A stretch of DNA of 64,000 bases, taken from NCBI GenBank assembly GCA_902491575.1, contig CABUID010000004.1, forward strand, positions 1-64,000, given 5' to 3'. Shown here in pieces: positions 34,676 through 43,792 of this stretch. Position numbers and translations under genes: made by a program. Every line of letters starts with the position of its first letter. Position 1 is the first letter of the stretch. The stretch comes from an uncultured Bacillota bacterium. Lineage in GTDB: Bacteria > Bacillota_I > Bacilli_A > RFN20 > CAG-631. Below the pieces are notes generated by a model that was given only the letters and a program-made list of their open reading frames with translations, was not told the origin of the DNA and made no database searches.

Positions 34676-35437
34676 TTAATTTGTTTTATCGGAAATATAT
34701 TCTGGAATTCCAGATAAAACAGGAAGACCTAATACTTTTTCAACTTCTTCAGAATTTTTAAATTTATTATCTGTTAGTTCACGAATTAAAACATATAGTA
34801 AAGAAAGCACAATTCCTACAGCAAAAAAGATAACTACATATTTTCTGGTATAACTAACTTGAGTAATGGTATTTTCGCTTGCATTATTTAAAATTACAAT
34901 ATTTTCATATAAAAATTTATTGACAGGTTTATTATTTACATCTACTTCATTTGCTTTTTCAATGACGGTTTCCATCAAAGTATTTAATATAACAATCGCT
35001 TTATCAGGATTATTAGCTGTATAAGTCAAATCCAAAATTAAAGAAGAACCCGATATTTGTGCATTAAAACTTCTTTTTAAGGTATTAATGGTCAATTCAG
35101 GATAGTCTTGTTTTAGTTTATCTACTGTAGCACCTAAAACACTATCTTGTGATAAATAAACAACATAAGTATTAATTAAGTATTGTGATAATTGATAATT
35201 TTGATAATCGGATAAACTTGATCCATTTGAATTACCATCTACAGACACCATCATCGATGAATTTGCATTATATTGTGGATGTTTTGCTTGTTTAAATTTT
35301 GCAAAGCCAAAACCAATTACTGTAAAAACAATAATCGTAATGCATATCACGATAAGATGTTTACGAACGATATGTAATAAATCTTGAAAAGATAGTCCTT
35401 CTTTTTCTTCAACTATTTTTTCTGCTTCATTTTCCAT
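34676..35437 (-). CDS. CpsC-type chain-length determinant (Wzz)
   Basis: 253 residues with two membrane helices (about 30-50 and 205-225) around an external coiled domain, beginning FQDLLHIVRKHLIVICITII. The second helix is followed by a short cytoplasmic tail with VLGLPVLSGIPEY, the kinase-activating region. It works with CpsD. It is first gene of the capsule locus behind GGGGAGG and a good promoter. Confidence 0.92.
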   Translation of the reverse strand: MENEAEKIVEEKEGLSFQDLLHIVRKHLIVICITIIVFTVIGFGFAKFKQAKHPQYNANSSMMVSVDGNSNGSSLSDYQNYQLSQYLINTYVVYLSQDSVLGATVDKLKQDYPELTINTLKRSFNAQISGSSLILDLTYTANNPDKAIVILNTLMETVIEKANEVDVNNKPVNKFLYENIVILNNASENTITQVSYTRKYVVIFFAVGIVLSLLYVLIRELTDNKFKNSEEVEKVLGLPVLSGIPEYISDKTN

Positions 35438-35464
35438 GTATTATACCTCCCCATAGATAAAAAA

Positions 35465-35493
35465 ATTATATAATAATATCCTATTGAATGCAA
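35465..35493 (-). promoter_or_regulatory. Promoter of the cpsCDB operon
   Basis: On the minus strand TTGCAT (35493-35488), a 17-bp spacer and TATAAT (35470-35465), about 25 bp before the cpsC start. It fits sigma-A well. Confidence 0.7.
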
Positions 35494-35650
35494 ACTTTTT
35501 AAATTTTCTATGTTTTTTTTATTTCATTTTATATAAATTATGCATTTGTCACAAAATATAGAGAAAAAGAATAATTTATAATAGAAATATATATTATATC
35601 ATGTTAAACTTAAAAATGACATTGTTATAATAATAACTGAGGTAATCGAA

Positions 35651-36778
35651 ATGAAAATAATAGATCAAAACTTTCTCTTAGAAATGTTTGCAAATTATGA
35701 TTTTAAAATTGAACAATATATAAATTATAAAATAATTTCTCAAGGCCATATTAATACGACTTATGTCTTATATTTTGATTATGGTAATCGAGTAAAAAGA
35801 TATTTATTACAAGAAATTAATACGAACGTCTTTAAAAAACCAGATCAATTAATGAGCAATATTTCTAAAGTGACAAATTATGGAAAAAATGTCTTAAAAG
35901 AAAAGTTAGGAACAAAATATAAAAATAAAATTTTAAGAATTTATCCCACAAAAGATAAAAAATCTTATGTTCTTTTATCCGATGGTTCTTATTGGCGTGT
36001 TTTCCATTATGTAGAAAATAGTATTACTTATGATACATCATCCAACGCAAAAATATTTTATGAAGCAGGACAAGTTATCGGTGAATTTCAAAATATTCTT
36101 TCTAATTTCCCGGTCAATGAATTATATCCAATAATCGAAAATTTTCATGATACAATTAAACGTTATGAACGTTTTAATGAAATTTTAAATTCAGCTAGTG
36201 AAGCTTTAAAAGCAACTTGTCAAGATGAAATAAAGTTTTTTAAAGATTATTCATCCATCGCTTATCAAATCCAAACTTTAATCAACGAGAAGAAAATGCC
36301 TGTTCGTGTAACTCATAATGATACAAAGTTAAACAATTTAATGTTTGAATATGGTACAAATAAAGGTCAGTGCATTGTCGATTTGGATACTGTTATGCCT
36401 GGTTGTCTTTGCTTTGATTTTGGCGATTTTGTGCGAAGTGCTTGTAATAAAGGATTAGAAGATGCTCAAGACTTATCTACCGTTGTCTTTCAAAAAGAAT
36501 TATGTCTTGAATTTACGAGAGGATTTTTAGAAAAATTAAAAGACAATATCACAATGGTTGAGTTAGAAAATTTGATTATGGGAGCTCTTGATATTACTTA
36601 TGAATGTGGTATGCGTTTTTTAACCGATTATTTGGAAGGAAATGTGTATTTTAAAGTTTGCTATCCAGAACATAATTTAGTTCGTTGTAAAACACAAATT
36701 CATATGTGCAAACAAATTATAAACAATAAAAAGGAATTAGATTATAAAATATTAGAAATGTATCAATCCTTAAAATAA
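35651..36778 (+). CDS. Phosphotransferase resembling N-acetylhexosamine 1-kinase
   Basis: 375 residues of the aminoglycoside-phosphotransferase fold. ISQGHINTTYVLYF, QEINTNVFKKPDQLM and NISKVTNYG resemble NahK-type kinases. Catalytic motif VTHNDTKLNNLMFE with Asp224, and the metal site VDLDTVMPG with Asp246. It would make hexosamine 1-phosphate from imported or salvaged sugar, feeding sugar nucleotide or glycolytic routes. It is divergent from cpsC and has a TATAAT-like element about 25 bp before its ribosome site. Other small-molecule kinases of the fold cannot be ruled out. Confidence 0.75.
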   Translation: MKIIDQNFLLEMFANYDFKIEQYINYKIISQGHINTTYVLYFDYGNRVKRYLLQEINTNVFKKPDQLMSNISKVTNYGKNVLKEKLGTKYKNKILRIYPTKDKKSYVLLSDGSYWRVFHYVENSITYDTSSNAKIFYEAGQVIGEFQNILSNFPVNELYPIIENFHDTIKRYERFNEILNSASEALKATCQDEIKFFKDYSSIAYQIQTLINEKKMPVRVTHNDTKLNNLMFEYGTNKGQCIVDLDTVMPGCLCFDFGDFVRSACNKGLEDAQDLSTVVFQKELCLEFTRGFLEKLKDNITMVELENLIMGALDITYECGMRFLTDYLEGNVYFKVCYPEHNLVRCKTQIHMCKQIINNKKELDYKILEMYQSLK

Positions 36779-36880
36779 AAATATTCCAGGAAATTATTCC
36801 TATGGAATATTTTTTTATAAATATAATGATAGTATTGAGTTAAACGGATTAAGTATTCAAGAAATTACCTAATCATCACT

Positions 36881-37288
36881 TTACTCCTCTAATTTCAAAT
36901 GAATTTTATAGCAAGGAATGGATTTATATTTATTATTAAATTTTAATAAATAATCATAAGTTGTTTTTAAATCCACTTTATCAATACTATATATCGTGTC
37001 TTTTTCATCATCCATTTGAATTTTACTTCCTTTTTTTAAATATTCTCTATAGGCTTTCGATTTACTGGCCTTTACATAATAAGTCAATGTATTATCATCA
37101 AAAACACCATAAAAAAGTTTATTCGTTTTTTTCCCTTCTGGCAACTCGACAACATAAAACAAAGAAGTAGAAGCCATATAAGCAATATTGCTTACAGACT
37201 TATTATAAATATTTTTAATTGAATTTGACGCTAATTTCGCACTATTTTTTAATCCTTTTACAAATTTATCTTTAAAATTATTTTCCAT
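36881..37288 (-). CDS. Hypothetical protein coupled to asd
   Basis: 135 residues. The N-terminus KGLKNSAKLASNSIKNIYNK is amphipathic, not a clear signal peptide. The core YVVELPEGKKTNKLFYGVFD followed by DNTLTYYVKASKSKA is beta-rich and basic. I do not recognise the family. Its start lies inside the end of asd (11-nt overlap) behind AGGAGA, so it is translated with asd, but no functional link is evident. Confidence 0.6.
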   Translation of the reverse strand: MENNFKDKFVKGLKNSAKLASNSIKNIYNKSVSNIAYMASTSLFYVVELPEGKKTNKLFYGVFDDNTLTYYVKASKSKAYREYLKKGSKIQMDDEKDTIYSIDKVDLKTTYDYLLKFNNKYKSIPCYKIHLKLEE

Positions 37289-38261
37289 ATTCTTCTCCTC
37301 TTAAATCAATGAAATGCTTCAATATTAAATAAGCATTCGTTGCCGCTCCGACTCGAACATTATCGGCTACACAATAAAACAAAACATTATTATCATGTTT
37401 ACGTATTCTACCTACGTAAACTTTATCATTTTTACAAGATAGTATTGAAGAAGGCACTATTTTTTCACAAACCACAACATTATTTTGATTAGCAAAAGCT
37501 TCTTTAATATCTTTTATTTCAAAATTTTCAACGAGTTCAGCTTGAACAGAAACACCATGTGAAAACATAACGGGTACTCGAACACAAGTTGCTACCACAT
37601 CCAAAGATGGATTATGTAAAATTTTCTTTGTTTCTTCAATTAGTTTTATTTCTTCTTCTGTATAATCATTTTCATTATACTCCCCTATTTTTGGAATACA
37701 GGTAAAAGATATATCTGTCTCATAAAACAAAGGCATTAACCCTTTTCGACATCTTAATAAATCGTCAATACCTTGTTTCCCTGAACCAGAAACCGATTGA
37801 TAAGTATTATAAATGACTTTTTGTATTTTAAATTTATTTAATAATGATAATAGTATTACACTTTGAATAATACAACAATTGGGATTTGCTATTAACAAAT
37901 CTTCTTTTTGAATCAAAGATTCATTGACACCATAAGCGATTAGTTTTACATCATCATGCATACGAAAATAAGAAGAATTGTCGATAACAGTAACATTTTT
38001 TCGAATGGCTATGGGAATATAAATTTTGGAAATATCTGCACTTGAGAAAAAACATGCATAATCCACATCATCAAAACTATGTTGATCTAAAGTTTTGACG
38101 ATATAATTTTTTTGATTAATTCTTATTTTTTTTCCATCGGATTGACTGGAAGCAAATAATTGTATTTCATAATTATCTATATTATTTTCTTCTAATATAT
38201 GTAAAAAAGTCTGGCCTACAAGTCCGGTAGCACCAATCACTGCAATTTTTTGTTTTTTCAT
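37278..38261 (-). CDS. Aspartate-semialdehyde dehydrogenase
   Basis: 327 residues. NADP-binding start KIAVIGATGLVGQTFLHIL, catalytic cysteine in NPNCCIIQS (Cys129), and SVSGSGKQGIDDL. It reduces aspartyl phosphate to the semialdehyde, the branch point for lysine/diaminopimelate, threonine and methionine. The end GRIRKHDNNVLFYCVADNVR and VGAATNAYLILKHF is typical. No lysine or other riboswitch was found in the 200 bases upstream. Confidence 0.93.
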   Translation of the reverse strand: MKKQKIAVIGATGLVGQTFLHILEENNIDNYEIQLFASSQSDGKKIRINQKNYIVKTLDQHSFDDVDYACFFSSADISKIYIPIAIRKNVTVIDNSSYFRMHDDVKLIAYGVNESLIQKEDLLIANPNCCIIQSVILLSLLNKFKIQKVIYNTYQSVSGSGKQGIDDLLRCRKGLMPLFYETDISFTCIPKIGEYNENDYTEEEIKLIEETKKILHNPSLDVVATCVRVPVMFSHGVSVQAELVENFEIKDIKEAFANQNNVVVCEKIVPSSILSCKNDKVYVGRIRKHDNNVLFYCVADNVRVGAATNAYLILKHFIDLRGEEYGK

Positions 38262-38475
38262 TTACTTCACCTAATTCAATATATGTGTATCGTGAAAAGA
38301 AAATGAAGAGAAAAATAAAATATTATCAGTTTAAATCAATGCTCTTTTATGAAAAACTATCTTTATCTTTTTTCATTTTCATTTATGGAAAAAAATATCT
38401 TTTATATAGACGAACATATTATAATTTGCTACAATAAATATGAAAAAATTATAGTCGTTTTCAGGAGGAAAAGAA

Positions 38476-38949
38476 ATGGAAAAACAAAGTTTAACTCATT
38501 TTTTGAGTAAAAACAATATAAAAATTCGTAGTCTTACAAATTTAATTGGTGTCTTTTTAATGTTTGCTGCTGGTTTAGTCTTTGTTTTGTTCATTGATTT
38601 AAAAGTACAATTGTCTGCTGATAGTAAAGTACCTTTGTCTTTATGGTTATTCTTAACCATAATCTTTGCTTTAGGTGGTGGCATATTTTATTTTCTTGGT
38701 GATTCAATGAAACATAAAAAAACGCAAACCATTGTATTTAAAGGTATAGGATTACTTTTGTCCGTGGGTTATCTAATTTATTTATTTCTATTTAAAAATT
38801 GGGTATCTACTTCCAATGGTGTAAAACCTGTAGCCATTAATACCGTCAATACAATAACCATTATTTCAATTGTCATTACGGTATTAGGTATTCTATTTTT
38901 GATTTTGAATTATGTTTTATCTATTTTATATATTGAAGAAGATTATTAA
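38476..38949 (+). CDS. Small four-helix membrane protein
   Basis: 157 residues with about four hydrophobic helices (24-42, 57-76, 86-106, 128-150). AGGAGG lies 9 nt upstream. No family is recognised and no catalytic motif is seen. It precedes the GH26-like lipoprotein by 50 nt with a weak hairpin between (AATACCAATTTCTATTGGCATTTTTT), so the two are probably separate transcripts. Confidence 0.65.
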   Translation: MEKQSLTHFLSKNNIKIRSLTNLIGVFLMFAAGLVFVLFIDLKVQLSADSKVPLSLWLFLTIIFALGGGIFYFLGDSMKHKKTQTIVFKGIGLLLSVGYLIYLFLFKNWVSTSNGVKPVAINTVNTITIISIVITVLGILFLILNYVLSILYIEEDY

Positions 38950-38999
38950 AATAAAAAATACCAATTTCTATTGGCATTTTTTATAAGGAGAGTAAAGAT

Positions 39000-41027
39000 A
39001 TGTTAAATAAAAAATTAGGATTGTTATTGAGTTCTTGTATTTTAGTATTAACAAATTGTAGTGGAAATGAAGTGAGTTCATCATTAGAAGATGAAACGAA
39101 TATTGAAAATTCTATATCTTCAACGGAAGATGTTTCAACATCAAGTAATGTCAATGATGATATTGATATAAAAAATGATGAACTTTTAGATGAAAACTAT
39201 GAAAATTGTCAAAGTTTGAATTCAATACAAAAAGGAACGGTTTTAAACTGGAAGGAGGATTATGCGGATAAAGCTCAATTTGTTTCTTCCAATTCGATTC
39301 TTTATGAAGAGGTTTATAAGAATAATACTTTAGAAAATAAAAAAATGGATATTGGAGAAGATGATGATGTAAAATTAGTTTTTTACAATCAAAATTATGC
39401 TCGTTTTGTAAGTAAGCCTGATGGTTATGCATTTACAATACCGACGAATACTACGCTGAATACGGATTTTTCATTAGGCCTTTATCGTAGTAAATTATAT
39501 AATAAAGATTTTACTTTAACCCTATCCTATGAACATTCAAACCCTTATCATGATTGGGACACTTATCGAAGAGAATGGTTATATCGTTATTTAGATAATG
39601 AGAATTATTATACGCAAAATAATTTATCGCCTCTTTCAACCCCTCGCATTAGTGATAGTCGATATTTGGATGGATATATTATTGATGAATATAATCTTGT
39701 CATTAACCAACCTTATCAAATTAGAAAGAATTATTATCATATTGCTAGTATCCGTAAGGAAGGGGATATTAAAAATTTCATTTTATTGGTATTAAAATCA
39801 ACTTATGATATGACGGATAGTTTTGAAGATATAATCTTGTCTTATAAGCCTGTTTCACAAGAAGGAAAAGCAAACAACAATTCGATGAATGATTTGCCGA
39901 TTGTGGAAGATCCAAATTGGAATGATGAAACAAAAGCTTACTATGCTTTATTAAAAGAAGACCAAAGAACGGGTTGGGGGGCTTTTACAGCTACTTTACC
40001 AGATGGAACGATGACTCAAAGTGTTTTAAAAACAACTCGTGTCTATAAAAAATGGACAGCATTAAGTGAAGCATTAGATTATTCATTTGATATTTTACCA
40101 ACCTATCAACATATTGCATGGTATAAAGAAACTTCAAATTATTGGCCAACAACTGCTGCTACATCCATGGCTGGAGGAAATGGATTTAATAATAAACCTG
40201 TCATTCAGATGTCTTACCAGTTCACAGATAATAATAATAATGTTTCTGTTTCCAATACGACGGATTGCTATACACCAATGTTTGATATCTATCGTGGGAG
40301 CAATGAAGATAGTGGTATAGAGGATTATTATCTTACCACTCAATATAAATATGCTGCTAAATTAAGAGGAATCGCTCATAGCATTAAAAGTTATGGCAAA
40401 CCTGTTTTATTCCGTTTAAATAATGAGATGAATTCCGATTGGGTAAGTTATTGTGGTATGATGACTTTATTGGACCCTGATATTTTCCAAGCTACTTGGA
40501 GAATTATTTACAATGCTTTTATTGAAGAAGGGGTTGATAATTGTATTTGGATTTTTAATCCAAATGGTGAATCCTGTCCTTTTAGTTCTTGGGGAGAAGA
40601 TTTATGTTATTATCCTGGAGTAAATTATGTTCAAGCATTAGGTCTTACTGCTTATCAAGCCAATAATAATAATGATGTTAACTACTATACATTTAGAAAT
40701 GATTATACAAAATTATATGAAAAAAATAACCCTGTTTGGAATCAATATCCATGGATTATTTCTGAATTTGGCTGTGGTGCTGGTGGAGAAACAACGGGAA
40801 CACAATTCCGTAATCAAGCTTCACAAGTTGAATATGTAAGAGGCATGTTTGATGATTTTAATGACCGAGAAAATCATCCTTATTTACAAAATATAAAAGG
40901 TGCTGTTTGGTTTTCTGTAAATGATTATAGTGGTGATCAAGTTGTTAACCAATATGAATTAGTTATTGACGAATTGCAAGATACTATTGCAGCCTTAAAA
41001 GTAGGGCTTGCCCCAAATAAAATATAA
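39000..41027 (+). CDS. GH26-like beta-mannanase lipoprotein
   Basis: 675 residues. A signal sequence ends LVLTNC, so Cys20 is a probable lipid anchor, followed by a Ser/Thr/Asp-rich linker. An N-terminal accessory domain (about 70-300) precedes the (beta/alpha)8 catalytic domain. FRLNNEMNSDW gives the probable acid/base Glu476, and WIISEFGCG gives the nucleophile Glu589, the clan GH-A spacing for GH26. It probably cleaves mannan-type glycan at the cell surface. It ends at a strong bidirectional terminator. Confidence 0.75.
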   Translation: MLNKKLGLLLSSCILVLTNCSGNEVSSSLEDETNIENSISSTEDVSTSSNVNDDIDIKNDELLDENYENCQSLNSIQKGTVLNWKEDYADKAQFVSSNSILYEEVYKNNTLENKKMDIGEDDDVKLVFYNQNYARFVSKPDGYAFTIPTNTTLNTDFSLGLYRSKLYNKDFTLTLSYEHSNPYHDWDTYRREWLYRYLDNENYYTQNNLSPLSTPRISDSRYLDGYIIDEYNLVINQPYQIRKNYYHIASIRKEGDIKNFILLVLKSTYDMTDSFEDIILSYKPVSQEGKANNNSMNDLPIVEDPNWNDETKAYYALLKEDQRTGWGAFTATLPDGTMTQSVLKTTRVYKKWTALSEALDYSFDILPTYQHIAWYKETSNYWPTTAATSMAGGNGFNNKPVIQMSYQFTDNNNNVSVSNTTDCYTPMFDIYRGSNEDSGIEDYYLTTQYKYAAKLRGIAHSIKSYGKPVLFRLNNEMNSDWVSYCGMMTLLDPDIFQATWRIIYNAFIEEGVDNCIWIFNPNGESCPFSSWGEDLCYYPGVNYVQALGLTAYQANNNNDVNYYTFRNDYTKLYEKNNPVWNQYPWIISEFGCGAGGETTGTQFRNQASQVEYVRGMFDDFNDRENHPYLQNIKGAVWFSVNDYSGDQVVNQYELVIDELQDTIAALKVGLAPNKI

Positions 41028-41086
41028 AAAAAGGATTGACGAGTGAATTTCGTTCTTAATAAGGAAATCACTCCAATCCTTTTTTA
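41028..41086. terminator. Strong bidirectional terminator
   Basis: AAAAAAGGATTG...AATCCTTTTTT, extended inside by AGTGA.TTTC/GAAATCACT. It separates the convergent GH26-like and DUF genes. Confidence 0.9.
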
Positions 41087-41458
41087 TTCAAATTTATAAT
41101 TATCTAATGCTTCTTTTAAGTATTTTTCTTCTTGCAAAACTTTATGTATTGGTGTATTTCCAAGAGTGATGACCTCTATTGTATCGATACATACATTCAA
41201 TAAATCTTTGATTGTTTTTAAATTCTCATAGGCTTCATCTATCCATAATTCATGATTATCACCAACGATAGCAATCCTTTCAAAACTCAAATCATAGATG
41301 TCAAAAGTTGTAGCTTTTTTCTCGCCTGTTTGTAAATTTTTCAATAATAATTGTAAAGATAGAAAAAACTCTATAAGCGTCATTTCATCATCTACAGGTA
41401 AAGATGTGGAAACGCTTTTACCATCCATCGTTAAGTTCATTTTTATTTCTTGATTCAT
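41084..41458 (-). CDS. Hypothetical small protein
   Basis: About 124 residues from ATG 41458 (GGAGTG 6 nt upstream); it overlaps the end of the phosphatase gene by -1/+2 bases, so the two are adjacent and probably coupled. SVSTSLPVDDEMTLIEFFL and ERIAIVGDNHELWIDEAYEN are the most distinctive parts. No signal peptide and no known motif. Confidence 0.55.
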   Translation of the reverse strand: MNQEIKMNLTMDGKSVSTSLPVDDEMTLIEFFLSLQLLLKNLQTGEKKATTFDIYDLSFERIAIVGDNHELWIDEAYENLKTIKDLLNVCIDTIEVITLGNTPIHKVLQEEKYLKEALDNYKFE

Positions 41459-41459
41459 A

Positions 41460-42185
41460 TTAATCACTCCGTGTATCATCAAAATCATTTTCTCTAAATC
41501 TTCCCATAAATGAAGGCTCTATCTTTTCTTGATATAAATGGGATAGATCCCCTAAACATTGTGCTCGAAATTGGGCCACTTTAGGTTTTCTTTCTTCAGT
41601 GTAAAGTATTGAAACAGAACTTGGTGCAGGAGCAAAATGTTGAGCAATAGCTACAAAAGGAAGGTTAAATAAATGGGATAATAAAACACTTTCTAAACCC
41701 AAATGGCAAAAGAATACTAAAGTATCTTTATTTGAATGGGTAACTTCATAATATTTTCCATGGCGAACATAACCGTGTTTTTCTAATAATTTATCTAAAT
41801 TTTCTATAACGTAATGATATCCTTCATAAACTTCGGAATTTTTAAAAAGAGGCAATTCAAGATATCGACTATTATCATACATTTCTTCTTTAGAAGTAAA
41901 ATATTCCACTTTAAAATCCCAAGGAATTCTAGGCAAATGACTTTCTTCATCTTCTATTTTATAAGGAAATTCTTTTAGCCAATCCAAAACCATAAATTGC
42001 TTTTGACTTTGCTTTAAATATTCTTTTGCTGTATCTTTTGCCCGACCTAAAGGAGAAATATACACATAATCAATTTTTTCTTTTAATAGTCTTTTCGACA
42101 AGGCATGTGCTTCTTTAAAACCATTTTCTGTCAAAGAATCTTTTGCATAATCGGGTTCTCCATGTCTTATAATGATTATACGCAT
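41460..42185 (-). CDS. Histidine phosphatase (phosphoglycerate mutase-like)
   Basis: 241 residues. The RHG motif is in IIIIRHGEPDYAKDS, VYISPLGRAKDTAKEYL supplies the second Arg, and VFFCHLGLESVLL supplies the second His. It is a histidine phosphatase, but the substrate is not predictable. It lies 8 nt after the MBL-fold gene. Confidence 0.88.
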   Translation of the reverse strand: MRIIIIRHGEPDYAKDSLTENGFKEAHALSKRLLKEKIDYVYISPLGRAKDTAKEYLKQSQKQFMVLDWLKEFPYKIEDEESHLPRIPWDFKVEYFTSKEEMYDNSRYLELPLFKNSEVYEGYHYVIENLDKLLEKHGYVRHGKYYEVTHSNKDTLVFFCHLGLESVLLSHLFNLPFVAIAQHFAPAPSSVSILYTEERKPKVAQFRAQCLGDLSHLYQEKIEPSFMGRFRENDFDDTRSD

Positions 42186-42193
42186 TTTATCAC

Positions 42194-43021
42194 CTATATT
42201 TCGATTATCATTCCATCATAAGTCACTTCTACATGATGTTTTAAAGCATTTTCTCTCATCTTTTCATAACCTGCTTGTCCATTGTGAGAGAAATGATTTG
42301 CCATGATTTTTGTATGTTGATCAATCAATTTCATTTCTTTCAATCTCTCGATTACTTCTAAAAAACAATCAAAAGATAAATGATGATCCTTCCAATTTGT
42401 AAGTAAACCTGCTGTACAATCTAAGGAAATTAAATCAAAATGAATATATAACTTCTCTAAAAATTTCCAGACTTCTTCTGAATAATAGCCTGTATCATGT
42501 GCATACAAAATCGTTTTGTCATTTTGTCGAATAATATAATTTAAAGGTCCAGCATTTTTATCATGATTTGCTTTCAAAGGAATAATGGTATAATCCTTGA
42601 TTTGAAAAGATTCAAATGGCTGAACGAAACGTGCTTGCACATATTGTTCCATATTTTCACTTTTTATAACTCGCAACGCTTCTTGATAAACAGAGTCTGC
42701 ACCATAAACAAATAATGGCTCTTCTTCTACTTTTGAAGCATATCCTTTTCTTCTAAAACATAATTCATTACTATAAAAGTGATCCGAATGATTATGTGTG
42801 ATTAAAACATGATGAATTCGGTCTAATGGGACTTGATAAGTAAGCATATGATAATAAGTGTCTGGTCCAAAATCTAAAAGTAAATCATCATTAATCAATG
42901 TCTGACAACGGCTTCTAATAAAACGTCCTCTTTTTTCATTGGCTTCTTTACAAACATCACATTGACAATATAATGCTGGAATTCCTTCTGCAGCGGCTGT
43001 TCCTAAAAATTGTATTTTCAT
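42194..43021 (-). CDS. MBL-fold hydrolase (PhnP-like)
   Basis: 275 residues. An N-terminal CxC..C cluster (YCQCDVC) may bind zinc, and LITHNHSDHFYSNEL is the metal motif HxHxDH. DTGYYSEEVW and ANHFSHNGQAGYE give further ligands. Cysteines plus length fit PhnP, a cyclic phosphodiesterase. It starts a minus-strand operon divergent from rex, with AAAGGAG upstream. Confidence 0.82.
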   Translation of the reverse strand: MKIQFLGTAAAEGIPALYCQCDVCKEANEKRGRFIRSRCQTLINDDLLLDFGPDTYYHMLTYQVPLDRIHHVLITHNHSDHFYSNELCFRRKGYASKVEEEPLFVYGADSVYQEALRVIKSENMEQYVQARFVQPFESFQIKDYTIIPLKANHDKNAGPLNYIIRQNDKTILYAHDTGYYSEEVWKFLEKLYIHFDLISLDCTAGLLTNWKDHHLSFDCFLEVIERLKEMKLIDQHTKIMANHFSHNGQAGYEKMRENALKHHVEVTYDGMIIEI

Positions 43022-43067
43022 AGTTTTGTTTCTCCTTTTTTTATATTATACTCTCTTTTCGCTTTTT

Positions 43068-43098
43068 GTTTGTGAAAGAATAAAAAAATTTCACAAAC
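43068..43098. promoter_or_regulatory. Rex-like palindrome with long spacing
   Basis: GTTTGTGAAA (43068-43077) and TTTCACAAAC (43089-43098) are perfect inverted arms around an 11-nt A-rich spacer. The arms match Rex half-sites (TTGTGAA/TTCACAA), but canonical sites have a 4-nt gap, so the half-sites here are about two helical turns apart. It sits between rex and the divergent MBL gene. Confidence 0.5.
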
Positions 43099-43138
43099 AA
43101 ATGAAAATATGATAAAATAATCCTTGTGAGGTAAAAAT

Positions 43139-43792
43139 ATGGATGAAAATACAAAAAAAATCCCACCAAGTTCTAAAAGAAGATTTCCATTATATTTAAG
43201 AGCTTTACAACAATTAAAACAACGAGGTGTTGAAAGAGTAATGTCTTATCAAATTGGTAATATGTGTAATGTAGCAGCAGATACCGTAAGACGAGATTTA
43301 ATGTATGTTAAACATAAAGGCAAAACGGCTGCAGGTTATGATGTAGATAGCCTTCTTGAAGCTTTTAATGAGGAACTTGGAACAACATCAAGTGATGCTA
43401 AAATGGTTTTAATAGGTGTAGGAAATATTGGACTAGGACTTTTAAAATATAATTATATTCCTGCTCATGTGGGACATATTGAATGTGCTTATGACATTGA
43501 CCCTACTAAAATAGGTTCAAATATAAATGGCGTCCCTGTTTATGATTACACCACATTGAAAAAAACATTTCCTACAGATTGTAAAATTGCTATTCTTGCT
43601 ATTCCTAAAGAAAATATCGATGAAGTAGTTAGTCGATTAGTAAGTTTAAAAATTAAAGCCATTATTAATTTTTCGGATGGTATACCAAGAAAAAGAAACA
43701 ATGTTATCGTTCATCAAGTTGATTTGGCTAAAATTGTTTCGGAAATTATTTATGAATTTAAAACTAAACAGATTGATCAAACTTCTTTATAA
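43139..43792 (+). CDS. Redox-sensing repressor Rex
   Basis: 217 residues. N-terminal winged helix with LPLYLRALQQL-type start and CNVAADTVRRDLMYV, then a Rossmann domain with VLIGVGNIGLGLLKYN, and the C-terminal swapped helix. It senses the NADH/NAD+ ratio and represses fermentation and respiration genes. It is probably autoregulated through the palindrome upstream. The 3' end overlaps the convergent TVP38-type gene by 6 nt. Confidence 0.95.
   Translation: MDENTKKIPPSSKRRFPLYLRALQQLKQRGVERVMSYQIGNMCNVAADTVRRDLMYVKHKGKTAAGYDVDSLLEAFNEELGTTSSDAKMVLIGVGNIGLGLLKYNYIPAHVGHIECAYDIDPTKIGSNINGVPVYDYTTLKKTFPTDCKIAILAIPKENIDEVVSRLVSLKIKAIINFSDGIPRKRNNVIVHQVDLAKIVSEIIYEFKTKQIDQTSL

Noticed and set aside
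37278..38475. Lysine riboswitch or T-box before asd
   Set aside because: The ~210 upstream bases are AT-rich and show no conserved aptamer or T-box core.
39151..40343. Several short open frames on both strands inside the GH26-like gene
   Set aside because: They are shadows of a gene with clear signal peptide, catalytic residues and codon use.
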